Shown here: positions 52,464 to 60,163 of the stretch, piece after piece
Layout: every line of letters begins with the position of its first letter
Position numbering within the stretch: the stretch's first letter is position 1
Assembly: GCF_030440515.1 (NCBI RefSeq)
Contig: NZ_CP076543.1
Coordinates: forward strand, 3,224,001 to 3,288,000
Source of the DNA: Streptomyces xanthophaeus
GTDB lineage: Bacteria; Actinomycetota; Actinomycetes; Streptomycetales; Streptomycetaceae
Reading direction: 5' to 3'
DNA length: 64,000 nucleotides
Notes under the pieces: model-generated
Databases searched by the model: none
Seen by the model: only the letters and a program-made list of their open reading frames with translations
What the model was told of the DNA's origin: nothing
Position numbers and translations under genes: made by a program

Positions 52464-53735
52464 ATGCGTACCGCCCTCCGTGCCTCCATCGCCACCGCCG
52501 TCCTGGCCGGTGCCCTTCTCGCCCCGGTCGCGGGCACGGCGTACGCCGCCGCGGCCACCGCGCCGGCCGCGGCGGCCGTCGCCGGAACCGTCACCGACCG
52601 GTATGCCGGCACCCCTGTCCTGATCGACACCGGCGTCGTCGCGGTGCTGCGCAACAAGTCCGAGGGTCCCGAGGTCTGGATCCGCGCCGTTTCCGACAGC
52701 TGGAAGCCGGGCGACGACTACACGGGCCGCGTGCTCACCACGCTGGACGTCACGCACCTCAAGGCCTCGGTGAACGGCCTGGAGCTGGAGCTCGTCAGGT
52801 CGGACTCCCCGCGTCCGTCCCTCTCGGTGGCCAAGGGCGGCACCACCAAGTCCTACCCGCTGCCGCAGGCGGCGACGGCCCCGGCCGACTGCGTCTCCAA
52901 GGTGAAGCAGGTCGCCCTCGGCGCCGGGCTGCTGGCCGACCTGACCATGTCCCCCAAGGGCCCCAAGGTCGTCATGCACGGCAGCGACCCCGCCGACACC
53001 TGGACCCAGACCCTCACCCGCACCAACCCCCAGGGTTCGCCGGAGTACTTCTCCCGCATCAACAACCCCAGCGGCGCCAAGCCCGTCTTCGAGTGGAAGA
53101 CCCAGGGCGGCCTGGACGTCCCCTCCGGCTTCGCGACCTTCCCCGCCCTCCCCAAGGGCTGCACCCCCGAATACCCGGTCCACGACGACGAGTCCACCTC
53201 GTGCGTCTCCAAGGTGAAGCAGGTCGCCCTCGGCGCCGGCCTGCTGGCCGACCTGACCATGTCCCCCAAGGGCCCCAAGGTCGTCATGCACGGCAGCGAC
53301 CCCGCCGACACCTGGACCCAGACCCTCACCCGCACCAACCCCCAGGGTTCGCCGGAGTACTTCTCCCGCATCAACAACCCCAGCGGCGCCAAGCCCGTCT
53401 TCGAGTGGAAGACCCAGGGCGGCCTGGACGTCCCCTCCGGCTTCGCGGCCTTCCCCGCCCTCCCCAAGGGCTGCACCCCCGAATACCCGGTCACGGAGGA
53501 GACCCCGGCCCCGAAGCCCGAGCCCTCCACCGCGAAGCCGGTGACCGCCACGAACGTCTCCGCCCAGACCACGGGCCAGACCACCGTCGTCCCCCAGGGA
53601 TCCGTCGCCGCGGGCGCCGAGATCGCGTCCGAGGACACCGACAACAGCACCACCGTCGCGGCCGGCGCCGGCCTCCTCGCGGTCTTCGCCCTGGTCGGTG
53701 CGACCGTCCTGCGCCGTCGGCGCAGCCACAGCTGA
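52464..53735 (+). CDS. Surface protein with two near-identical 97-residue repeats
   Basis: 423 residues, strong AAGGAG site. Signal peptide (about 1-28), an N-terminal domain (about 40-140), two repeats (about 143-239 and 247-343) each starting DCVSKVKQ/SCVSKVKQ and ending PKGCTPEYPV, a Pro/Thr/Lys linker, and a C-terminal TM helix with RRRRSHS. Each repeat has one Cys at each end, probably a disulfide. There is no LPxTG before the TM helix. The sortase-like gene follows at 89 bp, which suggests surface attachment. No family recognised. Confidence 0.85.
   Translation: MRTALRASIATAVLAGALLAPVAGTAYAAAATAPAAAAVAGTVTDRYAGTPVLIDTGVVAVLRNKSEGPEVWIRAVSDSWKPGDDYTGRVLTTLDVTHLKASVNGLELELVRSDSPRPSLSVAKGGTTKSYPLPQAATAPADCVSKVKQVALGAGLLADLTMSPKGPKVVMHGSDPADTWTQTLTRTNPQGSPEYFSRINNPSGAKPVFEWKTQGGLDVPSGFATFPALPKGCTPEYPVHDDESTSCVSKVKQVALGAGLLADLTMSPKGPKVVMHGSDPADTWTQTLTRTNPQGSPEYFSRINNPSGAKPVFEWKTQGGLDVPSGFAAFPALPKGCTPEYPVTEETPAPKPEPSTAKPVTATNVSAQTTGQTTVVPQGSVAAGAEIASEDTDNSTTVAAGAGLLAVFALVGATVLRRRRSHS
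52890..53492. repeat. 291-bp tandem duplication inside the surface protein gene
   Basis: Units 52890-53180 and 53202-53492, 312 bp apart, differ at only two positions I can find: one silent (GGG/GGC Gly) and one Thr-to-Ala codon (ACC/GCC). The 21-bp spacer is not repeated. Confidence 0.92.
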
Positions 53736-53824
53736 CCAACGGCCGCCCCGCGGCCCCCGCACCACCCGACCTCCAGGCGGGCCACCCTCGTGGTGGCCCG
53801 CCGGTCCCCGTTCAGGAGCCCCGC

Positions 53825-54436
53825 ATGTCCCGCACCGCCCTCCGCGCCACCGCCCTGCTCGCCCCGCTCGCCCTCGCCGCCCTGACCGGCTGCGGCGGCG
53901 CCCCCGCCGCGGACCCGGCGCCGGCCGCCCCGCACGTCACCCCGGCCTCCGCCGCCCCGGCCGAGGCCCCGGCCGCCGGCCCGATGCCCGCCTCGGAGCC
54001 CGTACGCGTACGGATCCCCTCGGCCGGGGTGGACGCCTCCCCGGTGCTGGGGCTGGGGCTGGCCGCCGACGGCACCGTCGAGGTGCCCTCCGTGGCCGAC
54101 GCCGACAGGATCGGCTGGTACACCAAGGGCGTGACGCCCGGCCAGACCGGTCCCGCCGTGCTGATCGGCCACTTCGACACCGAGCGCGGCCCGGCCGTGC
54201 TCAAGGACGTCTCGCACGTGCGCACCGGCGAGGAGATCACCGTCGACCGGGCGGACGGCACCACTGCCGTCTTCCGCGTCCGGGAGCTGGAGCAGGTCGG
54301 GAAGAAGGCGTTCCCGACCGCCAAGGTGTACGGCGACACCGCCCGCCCTGAGCTGCGCGTCATCACCTGCGGCGGCGAGCTCACCGACGGCCACCGGCCC
54401 GACAACATCATCCTGTACGCCGATCTCGTGGGCTGA
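53825..54436 (+). CDS. Class F-type sortase with lipobox
   Basis: 203 residues. The signal peptide ends in LTGC (Cys23), so it may be a lipoprotein. The sortase barrel has catalytic His116 (LIGHFDT), Cys182 (RVITCGG) and Arg191 (GHRPDNIILYA), the class E/F arrangement. It lies right after the duplicated surface protein gene, its probable substrate, even though that protein lacks a canonical LPxTG. An Ala/Pro-rich spacer (about 25-60) would let the catalytic domain reach away from the membrane. Confidence 0.88.
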   Translation: MSRTALRATALLAPLALAALTGCGGAPAADPAPAAPHVTPASAAPAEAPAAGPMPASEPVRVRIPSAGVDASPVLGLGLAADGTVEVPSVADADRIGWYTKGVTPGQTGPAVLIGHFDTERGPAVLKDVSHVRTGEEITVDRADGTTAVFRVRELEQVGKKAFPTAKVYGDTARPELRVITCGGELTDGHRPDNIILYADLVG

Positions 54437-54472
54437 TACACCCAGGCGGCGCAGTGGGGCAGAATCGACCCC

Positions 54473-55126
54473 ATGAGCAGCCAGCAGCCGACCGACGAAC
54501 CGGTGTACGCAGACCGGGTCTACCGATCCTCCATGGGCGTCGTCTCGGGGGTACTGCTGCTCGCGCTGACCGCCTGGCTCTGCGGCGACGCCGTGCTGCG
54601 GGGCTCCGGCAACACCCCGTGGATCGGACTGGCGGTGGCGCTGTGCGCCGTACCGCTGATCGTCGCGTTCACGATCCGCCCAGCCGTCTTCGCCAACGAG
54701 GACCGGATGCGCGTGCGGAACCCCTTCCGGATCATCGAGCTGCCCTGGGCGGCCGTGGACGCGGTGCGCGCCGGCTACTCGGCCGAGGTGCTGGCCGAGG
54801 GGTCGAAGTACCAGCTCTGGTCCGTGCCGGTCTCGCTGCGGGAACGGAAGAAGGCCAACCGGCAGCAGATGCGCCGCAACGCGATCGACCGCCGCGACCC
54901 GGGCAGCACGGGTGAGCCCGGCGCCCGGTCCCGTACCTCCGCCGCCGCCTCCGAACCGATGCGGGCCAATGCCGACCGGATCGTCGACGAGCTCCAGGGA
55001 CTGGCCGAGCTGAATGCCGCGCGGCCGGGCGCGCAGGGCAGTGTGCGCGTGCGCTGGTCGTACGAGATCATCGCGCCCGCCCTGGTCGGCGCGCTGCTCC
55101 TGATCGTCCTCATCGCCACGCGCTGA
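54473..55126 (+). CDS. PH-domain membrane protein
   Basis: 217 residues. Two N-terminal TM helices (about 22-40 and 48-66) are followed by a bacterial PH-like region (MRVRNPFRIIELPWAAVDAVRAGY), a basic/polar middle and a C-terminal TM helix (about 200-216). The layout is that of the widespread actinobacterial PH-domain membrane proteins with unknown function. Confidence 0.78.
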   Translation: MSSQQPTDEPVYADRVYRSSMGVVSGVLLLALTAWLCGDAVLRGSGNTPWIGLAVALCAVPLIVAFTIRPAVFANEDRMRVRNPFRIIELPWAAVDAVRAGYSAEVLAEGSKYQLWSVPVSLRERKKANRQQMRRNAIDRRDPGSTGEPGARSRTSAAASEPMRANADRIVDELQGLAELNAARPGAQGSVRVRWSYEIIAPALVGALLLIVLIATR

Positions 55127-55222
55127 CCGGCCAGGACGCCGGGCACGACCCCGTCGGGTGCTCCCCGCCACACCCCCCTCCGGGCCGGAACCGGGGCCAC
55201 CGGGTGATGCGTCCTCGCAGGT

Positions 55223-55795
55223 GTGCAGCGTCATGAGGCCGGCGAAAGCGCCGCCACCGCGATCCACCTCCGTCTCCGACTTCTGGCCGGGGTCCTGCTC
55301 GCCGCCCATTTCGTGGTCGTCGGCTGGCTGACTCTGCGGCCGCTGGACGTGCCCTGGGCCGCAGCGGCCAATCTGAGCCCGCTGGAGGGGATCGCGGCGG
55401 ACCTGGCCCTCGGGCCGCTGGAGGCCGCCCGGCAGATCGGCGAGGGGCTCGCGCTGCTGGCCCCGCTCGGGGTCCTGCTGCCGTTGATCAGCGGACGGCT
55501 CGCGCCGTCCGCCCTGTCCGCGTGGTCCTCGCTGGCCCGGACGGCCGCCGCGGGCGCGCTGGTCTCGGTGTGCATCGAGATGCTGCAGACCGCGGTTCCG
55601 GGGCAGGTCGTGGACGTGGACTCGGTGCTGCTGAACACCGTCGGTGTGGTGCTGGCGCACGTGGCCGTCGTACCGGCGCTGCGGGCCCGGCTGAGGCGCT
55701 CACACACCGTTTATCAGGGGGATACCCCGAAGATTTCCAGGGTCGGGCTCGGCCCCTGGACCGACGTTCTGTCGGCGGTCCAGCGGGAGTATTGA
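55223..55795 (+). CDS. VanZ-like family membrane protein
   Basis: 190 residues with about four TM helices and the VanZ pattern LTLRPLDVPW ... QTAVPGQVVDVDSVLLNTVGV. VanZ proteins are linked to teicoplanin resistance in enterococci, but most actinobacterial members have no shown role. GTG start after GCAGGT. Confidence 0.8.
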   Translation: MQRHEAGESAATAIHLRLRLLAGVLLAAHFVVVGWLTLRPLDVPWAAAANLSPLEGIAADLALGPLEAARQIGEGLALLAPLGVLLPLISGRLAPSALSAWSSLARTAAAGALVSVCIEMLQTAVPGQVVDVDSVLLNTVGVVLAHVAVVPALRARLRRSHTVYQGDTPKISRVGLGPWTDVLSAVQREY

Positions 55796-55832
55796 GTCAT
55801 CGCAGAAAGCGATACCGACGAAGGAGAATCTC

Positions 55833-56033
55833 ATGAGCGCCCTGGTCCGCCCCCGTGACGGCCGCTGGATCGGCGGAGTCTGCGCCGGACTGGCGCGGCG
55901 TTTCGGAATTTCGACGAACGCGATGCGCGCCATTTTCGTCGTCTCGTGCCTGCTGCCGGGCCCGCAGTTCCTGATCTACATAGCGCTGTGGGTGCTGCTG
56001 CCGAACGAGAAGCCCGCTTCGGCCGCCTGGTAG
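55833..56033 (+). CDS. PspC-domain small membrane protein
   Basis: 66 residues, almost a bare PspC domain: RDGRWIGGVCAGLARRFGIS, then a TM helix ending IALWVLLPNE. PspC proteins take part in the envelope stress response. Strong GAAGGAGAA site upstream; 37 bp after the VanZ-like gene. Confidence 0.88.
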   Translation: MSALVRPRDGRWIGGVCAGLARRFGISTNAMRAIFVVSCLLPGPQFLIYIALWVLLPNEKPASAAW

Positions 56034-56064
56034 TCCGACGGTCGGCGGCCGGCGGGTCGTCCGG

Positions 56065-56844
56065 TCAGCCGGCCCGCCGGACCTTCTGGATCTTCTCCAG
56101 CTGCTTGTCGGCCACTTCCTGCGGCACCTGCGCCTTCTGCTGGGCCGCCGCCACCACATTGAGGGCCGTCAGCCGGGCGACGGTGTCGCCCTCGCGTACG
56201 ACGACCAGGTGGACCTGCGCCGACACGCCCTGGGCGGCAGCGGTCATGGTCCAGCTGACGCTCTCGTCGCCGCCCGTGCGGTAGTCGGCGGGGCGCACCT
56301 CGCGGTAGGCGCCGGTCTGCTTCCCGACCGTGGCCGAGAAGCCCGAACCGCAGGCGGCGACGGCGGCCTTGAGCCGGGCGATCAGCGCCTTGGCGTCGCT
56401 CTCGGAGTAGGAGCTGACGGTGGCGGAGACGGCCAGCCCGACCTGCTTCTGGGAGCCGACGCCGCGGCTGAGGACCTCGCGCGCGGACGGGTCGGGCTTG
56501 TCCCCCATGATGTCGGCCAGCGGCTGGCAGGCCTTCTTGTCGGCCTGCGGCTGGCCGTCCGGGGCATTGGGGTTCTTGCCCTGGGCGGAGACCTGGTAGC
56601 CGGGCAGGTCGCCCTGTGCCAGCGCGGACCGCTCAAGCCTGCTGCCACCGGTCTTCGGCGCGACCGATCCCGACGCCACGGCGGAGGGCGCCGGGACTCC
56701 GGGTGCGGCGGAAGCGCTGCCCGCGGAGCCCTTGGGATCGGGGGCCCCGCCCGTCGCGGGGGTGTGCGTGGTGCTGCACCCCACGGCCGCGAACAGCAGG
56801 GTGGGGACCAGCGCGACCATCGTCGCTCGTGCCTTCATGCGCAT
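56065..56844 (-). CDS. Lipoprotein of unknown function
   Basis: 259 residues from ATG 56844 (ATG 56838 also possible), GAGG upstream. Lipobox AVGC near residue 22 is followed by a Gly/Ser/Ala/Pro-rich spacer and a globular domain with ALAQGDLPGYQVSAQG and two Cys (KKACQPL, AACGSGF), typical of the sensor-like lipoproteins of Streptomyces. Target unknown. Confidence 0.8.
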   Translation of the reverse strand: MRMKARATMVALVPTLLFAAVGCSTTHTPATGGAPDPKGSAGSASAAPGVPAPSAVASGSVAPKTGGSRLERSALAQGDLPGYQVSAQGKNPNAPDGQPQADKKACQPLADIMGDKPDPSAREVLSRGVGSQKQVGLAVSATVSSYSESDAKALIARLKAAVAACGSGFSATVGKQTGAYREVRPADYRTGGDESVSWTMTAAAQGVSAQVHLVVVREGDTVARLTALNVVAAAQQKAQVPQEVADKQLEKIQKVRRAG

Positions 56845-56977
56845 GACCGAGAACCTCGTACCCAAGACGTCGGCGGGCAGTTGGTGGCGATCGTGGCACA
56901 CGGCGCGGCGGGACACATGCCCGATCGAGGAGCATGCACCCACCGCACGCGCGTACGAATCCGCGGCTGGGGCAGCG

Positions 56978-57235
56978 TCAGCTACCGAGGCCGTTCAGGG
57001 CGCCGGTGAGCGGGGTCAGGGCTCCGGTGATCTGGGTGGTGGGGTCGCTCGACTGCTGGGCCCCGCCGCCCACCTGCTGCTGGCTGGTGGCACCCTGGAG
57101 CATGCCCGTGGCGGAGCCCAGCGCGTCGGTGAGGCCGATCGCCGGGACGGCGGCGGAGGCGGTACCGGCGGCGACCGCGGCGAAGGCGGCACCGAGAACG
57201 GCGGTACCGAGGGTCTTGGCAGCTGACTTCTTCAT
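56978..57235 (-). CDS. Small secreted protein
   Basis: 85 residues. Signal peptide (MKKSAAKTLGTAVLGAAFAA, cleavage after ASA), then a short Gln/Gly/Ser/Thr-rich mature chain. AAGGACAAC lies upstream of the ATG. No cysteines and no chaplin motif. Function unknown. Confidence 0.78.
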   Translation of the reverse strand: MKKSAAKTLGTAVLGAAFAAVAAGTASAAVPAIGLTDALGSATGMLQGATSQQQVGGGAQQSSDPTTQITGALTPLTGALNGLGS

Positions 57236-57322
57236 GAAAAGTTGTCCTTGCGACGGGGAATTGAGCGGCTCCGCAAACTAGTCACTTCAAACCCCCGTCC
57301 GCAAACATCCGTAAATACGAGA

Positions 57323-57354
57323 AAGCGCCCGGGGATTATCCCTCCCGGGCGCTT
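57323..57354 (-). terminator. Terminator of add
   Basis: AAGCGCCCGGG pairs with CCCGGGCGCTT over a 10-base loop, 21 bp past the add stop codon. Downstream on the minus strand is TCTCGTATTT. Confidence 0.8.
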
Positions 57355-57374
57355 CCGCTCTGTCATGCCGTGGC

Positions 57375-58523
57375 CTAGGCCGAGACAGAACCGCTGGTGG
57401 AAGCGGTCTGCTGGAACAGCCACTCCGACTTCAGCTCCGCATAACCGGGCTTGATCACTTCATTGATCATGGCCAGTCGTTCATCGAAAGGAATGAACGC
57501 GGACTTCATCGCATTGACGGTGAACCACTGCATGTCGTCGAGGGTGTAGCCGAAGGTGTCGACCAGGTGCTCGAACTCGCGGCTCATGCTGGTCCCGCTC
57601 ATCAGGCGGTTGTCCGTGTTGACCGTGAGCCTGAAGTGCAGCTTGCGCAGCAGACCGATCGGGTGCTCGGCGTACGAGGCGGCCGCGGCGGTCTGCAGGT
57701 TCGAGGTCGGGCACATCTCCAGGGGGATGCGCTTGTCCCGGACGTACGAGGCCAGGCGGCCCAGGGTCACGGAACCGTCCTCGGCGACCTCGATGTCGTC
57801 GATGATCTTCACGCCGTGACCGAGGCGGTCGGCGCCGCACCACTGCAGGGCCTGCCAGATCGACGGCAGGCCGAAGGCCTCGCCCGCGTGGATGGTGAAG
57901 TGGTTGTTCTCGCGCTTGAGGTACTCGAAGGCGTCGAGGTGGCGGGTGGGAGGGAACCCGGCCTCGGCGCCGGCGATGTCGAAGCCGACCACGCCGTTGT
58001 CGCGGTAGCGGTTCGCCAGCTCGGCGATCTCCAGCGCGCGGGCGGCGTGGCGCATCGCGGTCAGCAGGGCACCGACGCGGATGCGGTGGCCGTTGGCCTT
58101 CGCGCGGCGCTCGCCCTCGCGGAAGCCGTCGTTCACGGCCTCGACGACCTCTTCGAGGGAAAGGCCGGCTTCCAGGTGCTGCTCGGGCGCGTAGCGGATC
58201 TCGGCGTACACGACGCCGTCCTCGGCCAGGTCCTCGGCGCACTCGGCGGCGACCCGGAAGAGGGCGGCCTTCGTCTGCATGACCGCGCAGGTGTGCGCGA
58301 AGGTCTCCAGGTAGCGAGGCAGGGAGCCGGAGTCGGCGGCCTCGCGGAACCAGATGCCGAGCTTGTCGGCGTCGGTCTCGGGAAGGTTCTCGTAACCGAC
58401 CTCACGGGCCAGCTCGATGATGGTCCCGGGGCGCAGTCCACCGTCGAGGTGATCGTGCAGCAGCACCTTCGGGGAACGACGGATCTGATCCGGGGTCGGC
58501 AGGTTGGGGGTCTCGCTCGTCAT
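57375..58523 (-). CDS. add: Adenosine deaminase
   Basis: 382 residues. It converts (deoxy)adenosine to (deoxy)inosine, which PNP then splits. Zinc and catalytic residues: HDHLDG (His23, His25), HAGEAFG, GHGVKI and NTDN. The ATG at 58523 is 6 bases after a -10-like TAGAGT, with no ribosome site, so a leaderless mRNA is likely. The CTACGCGCGTAG palindrome lies just upstream. Confidence 0.94.
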   Translation of the reverse strand: MTSETPNLPTPDQIRRSPKVLLHDHLDGGLRPGTIIELAREVGYENLPETDADKLGIWFREAADSGSLPRYLETFAHTCAVMQTKAALFRVAAECAEDLAEDGVVYAEIRYAPEQHLEAGLSLEEVVEAVNDGFREGERRAKANGHRIRVGALLTAMRHAARALEIAELANRYRDNGVVGFDIAGAEAGFPPTRHLDAFEYLKRENNHFTIHAGEAFGLPSIWQALQWCGADRLGHGVKIIDDIEVAEDGSVTLGRLASYVRDKRIPLEMCPTSNLQTAAAASYAEHPIGLLRKLHFRLTVNTDNRLMSGTSMSREFEHLVDTFGYTLDDMQWFTVNAMKSAFIPFDERLAMINEVIKPGYAELKSEWLFQQTASTSGSVSA

Positions 58524-58529
58524 CTGCGC

Positions 58530-58550
58530 ACTCTACTCCTACGCGCGTAG
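58530..58550 (-). promoter_or_regulatory. add promoter with operator CTACGCGCGTAG
   Basis: -10 TAGAGT at 58530-58535 on the minus strand. The palindrome at 58539-58550 falls inside the expected 17-bp spacer; the -35 (ATTCCG, 58553-58558) is weak. Confidence 0.75.
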
Positions 58551-58636
58551 AGCGGAATGTCCCCGGCGGGCGTCGATATGTAACAGAGACCGCGCGGACG
58601 GATGGCGTACACCTCAAGGTCTGAGACTGTTCCGCC

Positions 58637-59371
58637 ATGGCACAGCATGCGCCGCCGGCGCGCGGGGCCCGCCTGGGGCGGGCGGCCGGCGCGAGAACCG
58701 GCTCGGGTTCGACGGAAAGTGCGGTCAACGGGGTGGTGCTCCTGCTCCCCGGGGCCTCCAGATTCTCGCCGGGTCCCATGCGTCCGCTCGCGCGGGCGCT
58801 GGCCCGGGCGGGCGGGGCGGAGGGGCTGGTCACGCACATGGTCATCCACGGCGGGGACTCCGCCCGGGAGGAACAGGCGGGGTGGGCCGCGGACGAGGCG
58901 GTGCGGCGGTACGGGGACGTGCCGGTGTGCCTGGCCGGCTATGACGCCGGGGGCCTGGCCGCGCTGCGGGCGGCGGGGCACGCGGCCGTCAACTCGGTCG
59001 TGGTGATTGCCCCTTGCTTAGACGCAGCGGCCCGGGCCGACTCCCCTGAACCGGTGAAACAGCTGTCGGGACGGCAGGTGTTGATCGTGCACGGCACCAA
59101 CGACGCGCGCAGCGACCCGGAGGCCTCCTTCCGGCTGGCGGCGCGCGCGAAGAAGGCGAATCGTTCGACCTGCCGCTTCGAGGTGCATTCGGACGGGCAC
59201 GGGCTGCGCGAGCACCAGCCGGAAGTGGTGGCGCTGGCCGTGGACTTCATCCTGGGCGCGGTCTCCTCGGGGCGGTACTCACGGCCGGTGACCGACGCCC
59301 TGGCCGCGCCCCCGCCGCTGGGCCTGCGGATGCCGCTGGCCTCGGGCTTCGGAAGGTCGCTGAGGCGGTGA
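58637..59371 (+). CDS. Alpha/beta-hydrolase fold protein with a TTA codon
   Basis: 244 residues. Hydrolase features are VVLLLPGASRFSPG, the nucleophile elbow CLAGYDAGGLAAL, an acid-loop candidate LIVHGTNDARSDPE and a His in SDGHGLREH. The elbow has Asp in the place of Ser (GYDAGG), as in haloalkane-dehalogenase-like enzymes. Codon 128 is TTA (59018-59020), rare in Streptomyces and read only by the bldA tRNA, so translation should be limited to late growth. It is divergent from add. Confidence 0.78.
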   Translation: MAQHAPPARGARLGRAAGARTGSGSTESAVNGVVLLLPGASRFSPGPMRPLARALARAGGAEGLVTHMVIHGGDSAREEQAGWAADEAVRRYGDVPVCLAGYDAGGLAALRAAGHAAVNSVVVIAPCLDAAARADSPEPVKQLSGRQVLIVHGTNDARSDPEASFRLAARAKKANRSTCRFEVHSDGHGLREHQPEVVALAVDFILGAVSSGRYSRPVTDALAAPPPLGLRMPLASGFGRSLRR

Positions 59372-59462
59372 TCCACGGGCCGGTGATCGACGGGCCCGGC
59401 GCGGCGCGCGTACCGTGGGAAGCGGACTCGGGGTGCTGCTCGACTCCCGGAGGCGACCGGCC

Positions 59463-59834
59463 ATGGGCGGATTGGTCTACAGGAACTTCGACAAGCCCGA
59501 CGAGACGCGGCCCTTCGAGGCCGGCACGGGCAGGCTCGACCTCTTCAACACCGAGGGCGGGGCGGTGGGGCGCGCGGTCTTCGAGCCGGGCTGGCGCTGG
59601 TCGCTGCACATCAAGCCGCTGGCCGGCACGGACAGCTGCCGCTCCGCCCACACCGGGTACGTCGTGAGCGGCCGGATGAAGATCGTCATGGACGACGGGG
59701 AGAGCGGCGAGATCGGTCCCGGCGACTTCATCCAGATCGCCCCCGGGCACGACGCCTGGGTCCTGGGTGACGAGCCGTGCGTCGCGCTGGACTGGACCGG
59801 CTACACGGACTACGCGAAGCCGGCCTCCGACTGA
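59463..59834 (+). CDS. Cupin-domain protein
   Basis: 123 residues, single cupin barrel: GWRWSLHIKPL, CRSAHTGYVVSGRMKI and GDFIQIAPGHDAWVLGDE cover the two cupin motifs. Metal-ligand His and Glu are only partly kept. The ATG at 59463 follows CGGAGGCGACC. Could be a small-molecule-binding or isomerase-like protein; no reaction can be assigned. Confidence 0.8.
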   Translation: MGGLVYRNFDKPDETRPFEAGTGRLDLFNTEGGAVGRAVFEPGWRWSLHIKPLAGTDSCRSAHTGYVVSGRMKIVMDDGESGEIGPGDFIQIAPGHDAWVLGDEPCVALDWTGYTDYAKPASD

Positions 59835-59880
59835 CGGCTGACGACTGACGGCTGACGGCTGACGGCTGACGGCTGACGGT
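59829..59880. repeat. Heptamer minisatellite GCTGACG at the cupin stop codon
   Basis: About seven tandem 7-bp units (CTGACGG with one CTGACGA) starting at the TGA of the cupin gene. The unit carries TGA, so all frames stop quickly. Confidence 0.8.
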
Positions 59881-60163
59881 TTCGGGGTCGCGCCAGTCCG
59901 TCCGCACCTGCCGCTCCGCCCCCTCACGGTCGGATGGCACCGATGGATCTGGCGCGACCACCACGGCGGGCCGCGGGCTCAGCAGGACACGGGCCCCCGT
60001 GCTCGCCTGGGTGTCCGCTGCCGCATACCGCGCTTCCCTCTCACGCCGTGCTGCCACTGTGCCTCTTCGGCATATGCCGGTGGTGGCCGTCCAGGCGTCG
60101 TCTTGCCGCCTTGCGGGAACACGAGGGGTTTATAAATGGGCACAACTCGGGACGCATACGCAT
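59835..60163. promoter_or_regulatory. Upstream region of the LuxR gene
   Basis: No convincing gene in 329 bases. After the heptamer repeats there is a perfect palindrome CGGCATATGCCG (60068-60079) and an AT-rich TTTATAAAT (about 60129-60137) that can serve as -10. A related GCATACGCATATG lies at the start codon. Confidence 0.5.

Noticed and set aside
52464..53735. LPxTG sorting signal in the duplicated surface protein
   Set aside because: No LPxTG or LAxTG precedes the C-terminal helix; VVPQGS is not a known motif.
52853..53765. Apparent duplicated proteins on the minus strand
   Set aside because: The repeat is only the mirror of the real duplication in the plus-strand surface protein.
51362..54436. 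A 1024-codon open frame on the plus strand
   Set aside because: Only its last ~200 codons (the sortase) are real; the rest is antisense to deoC or out of frame with the surface protein.
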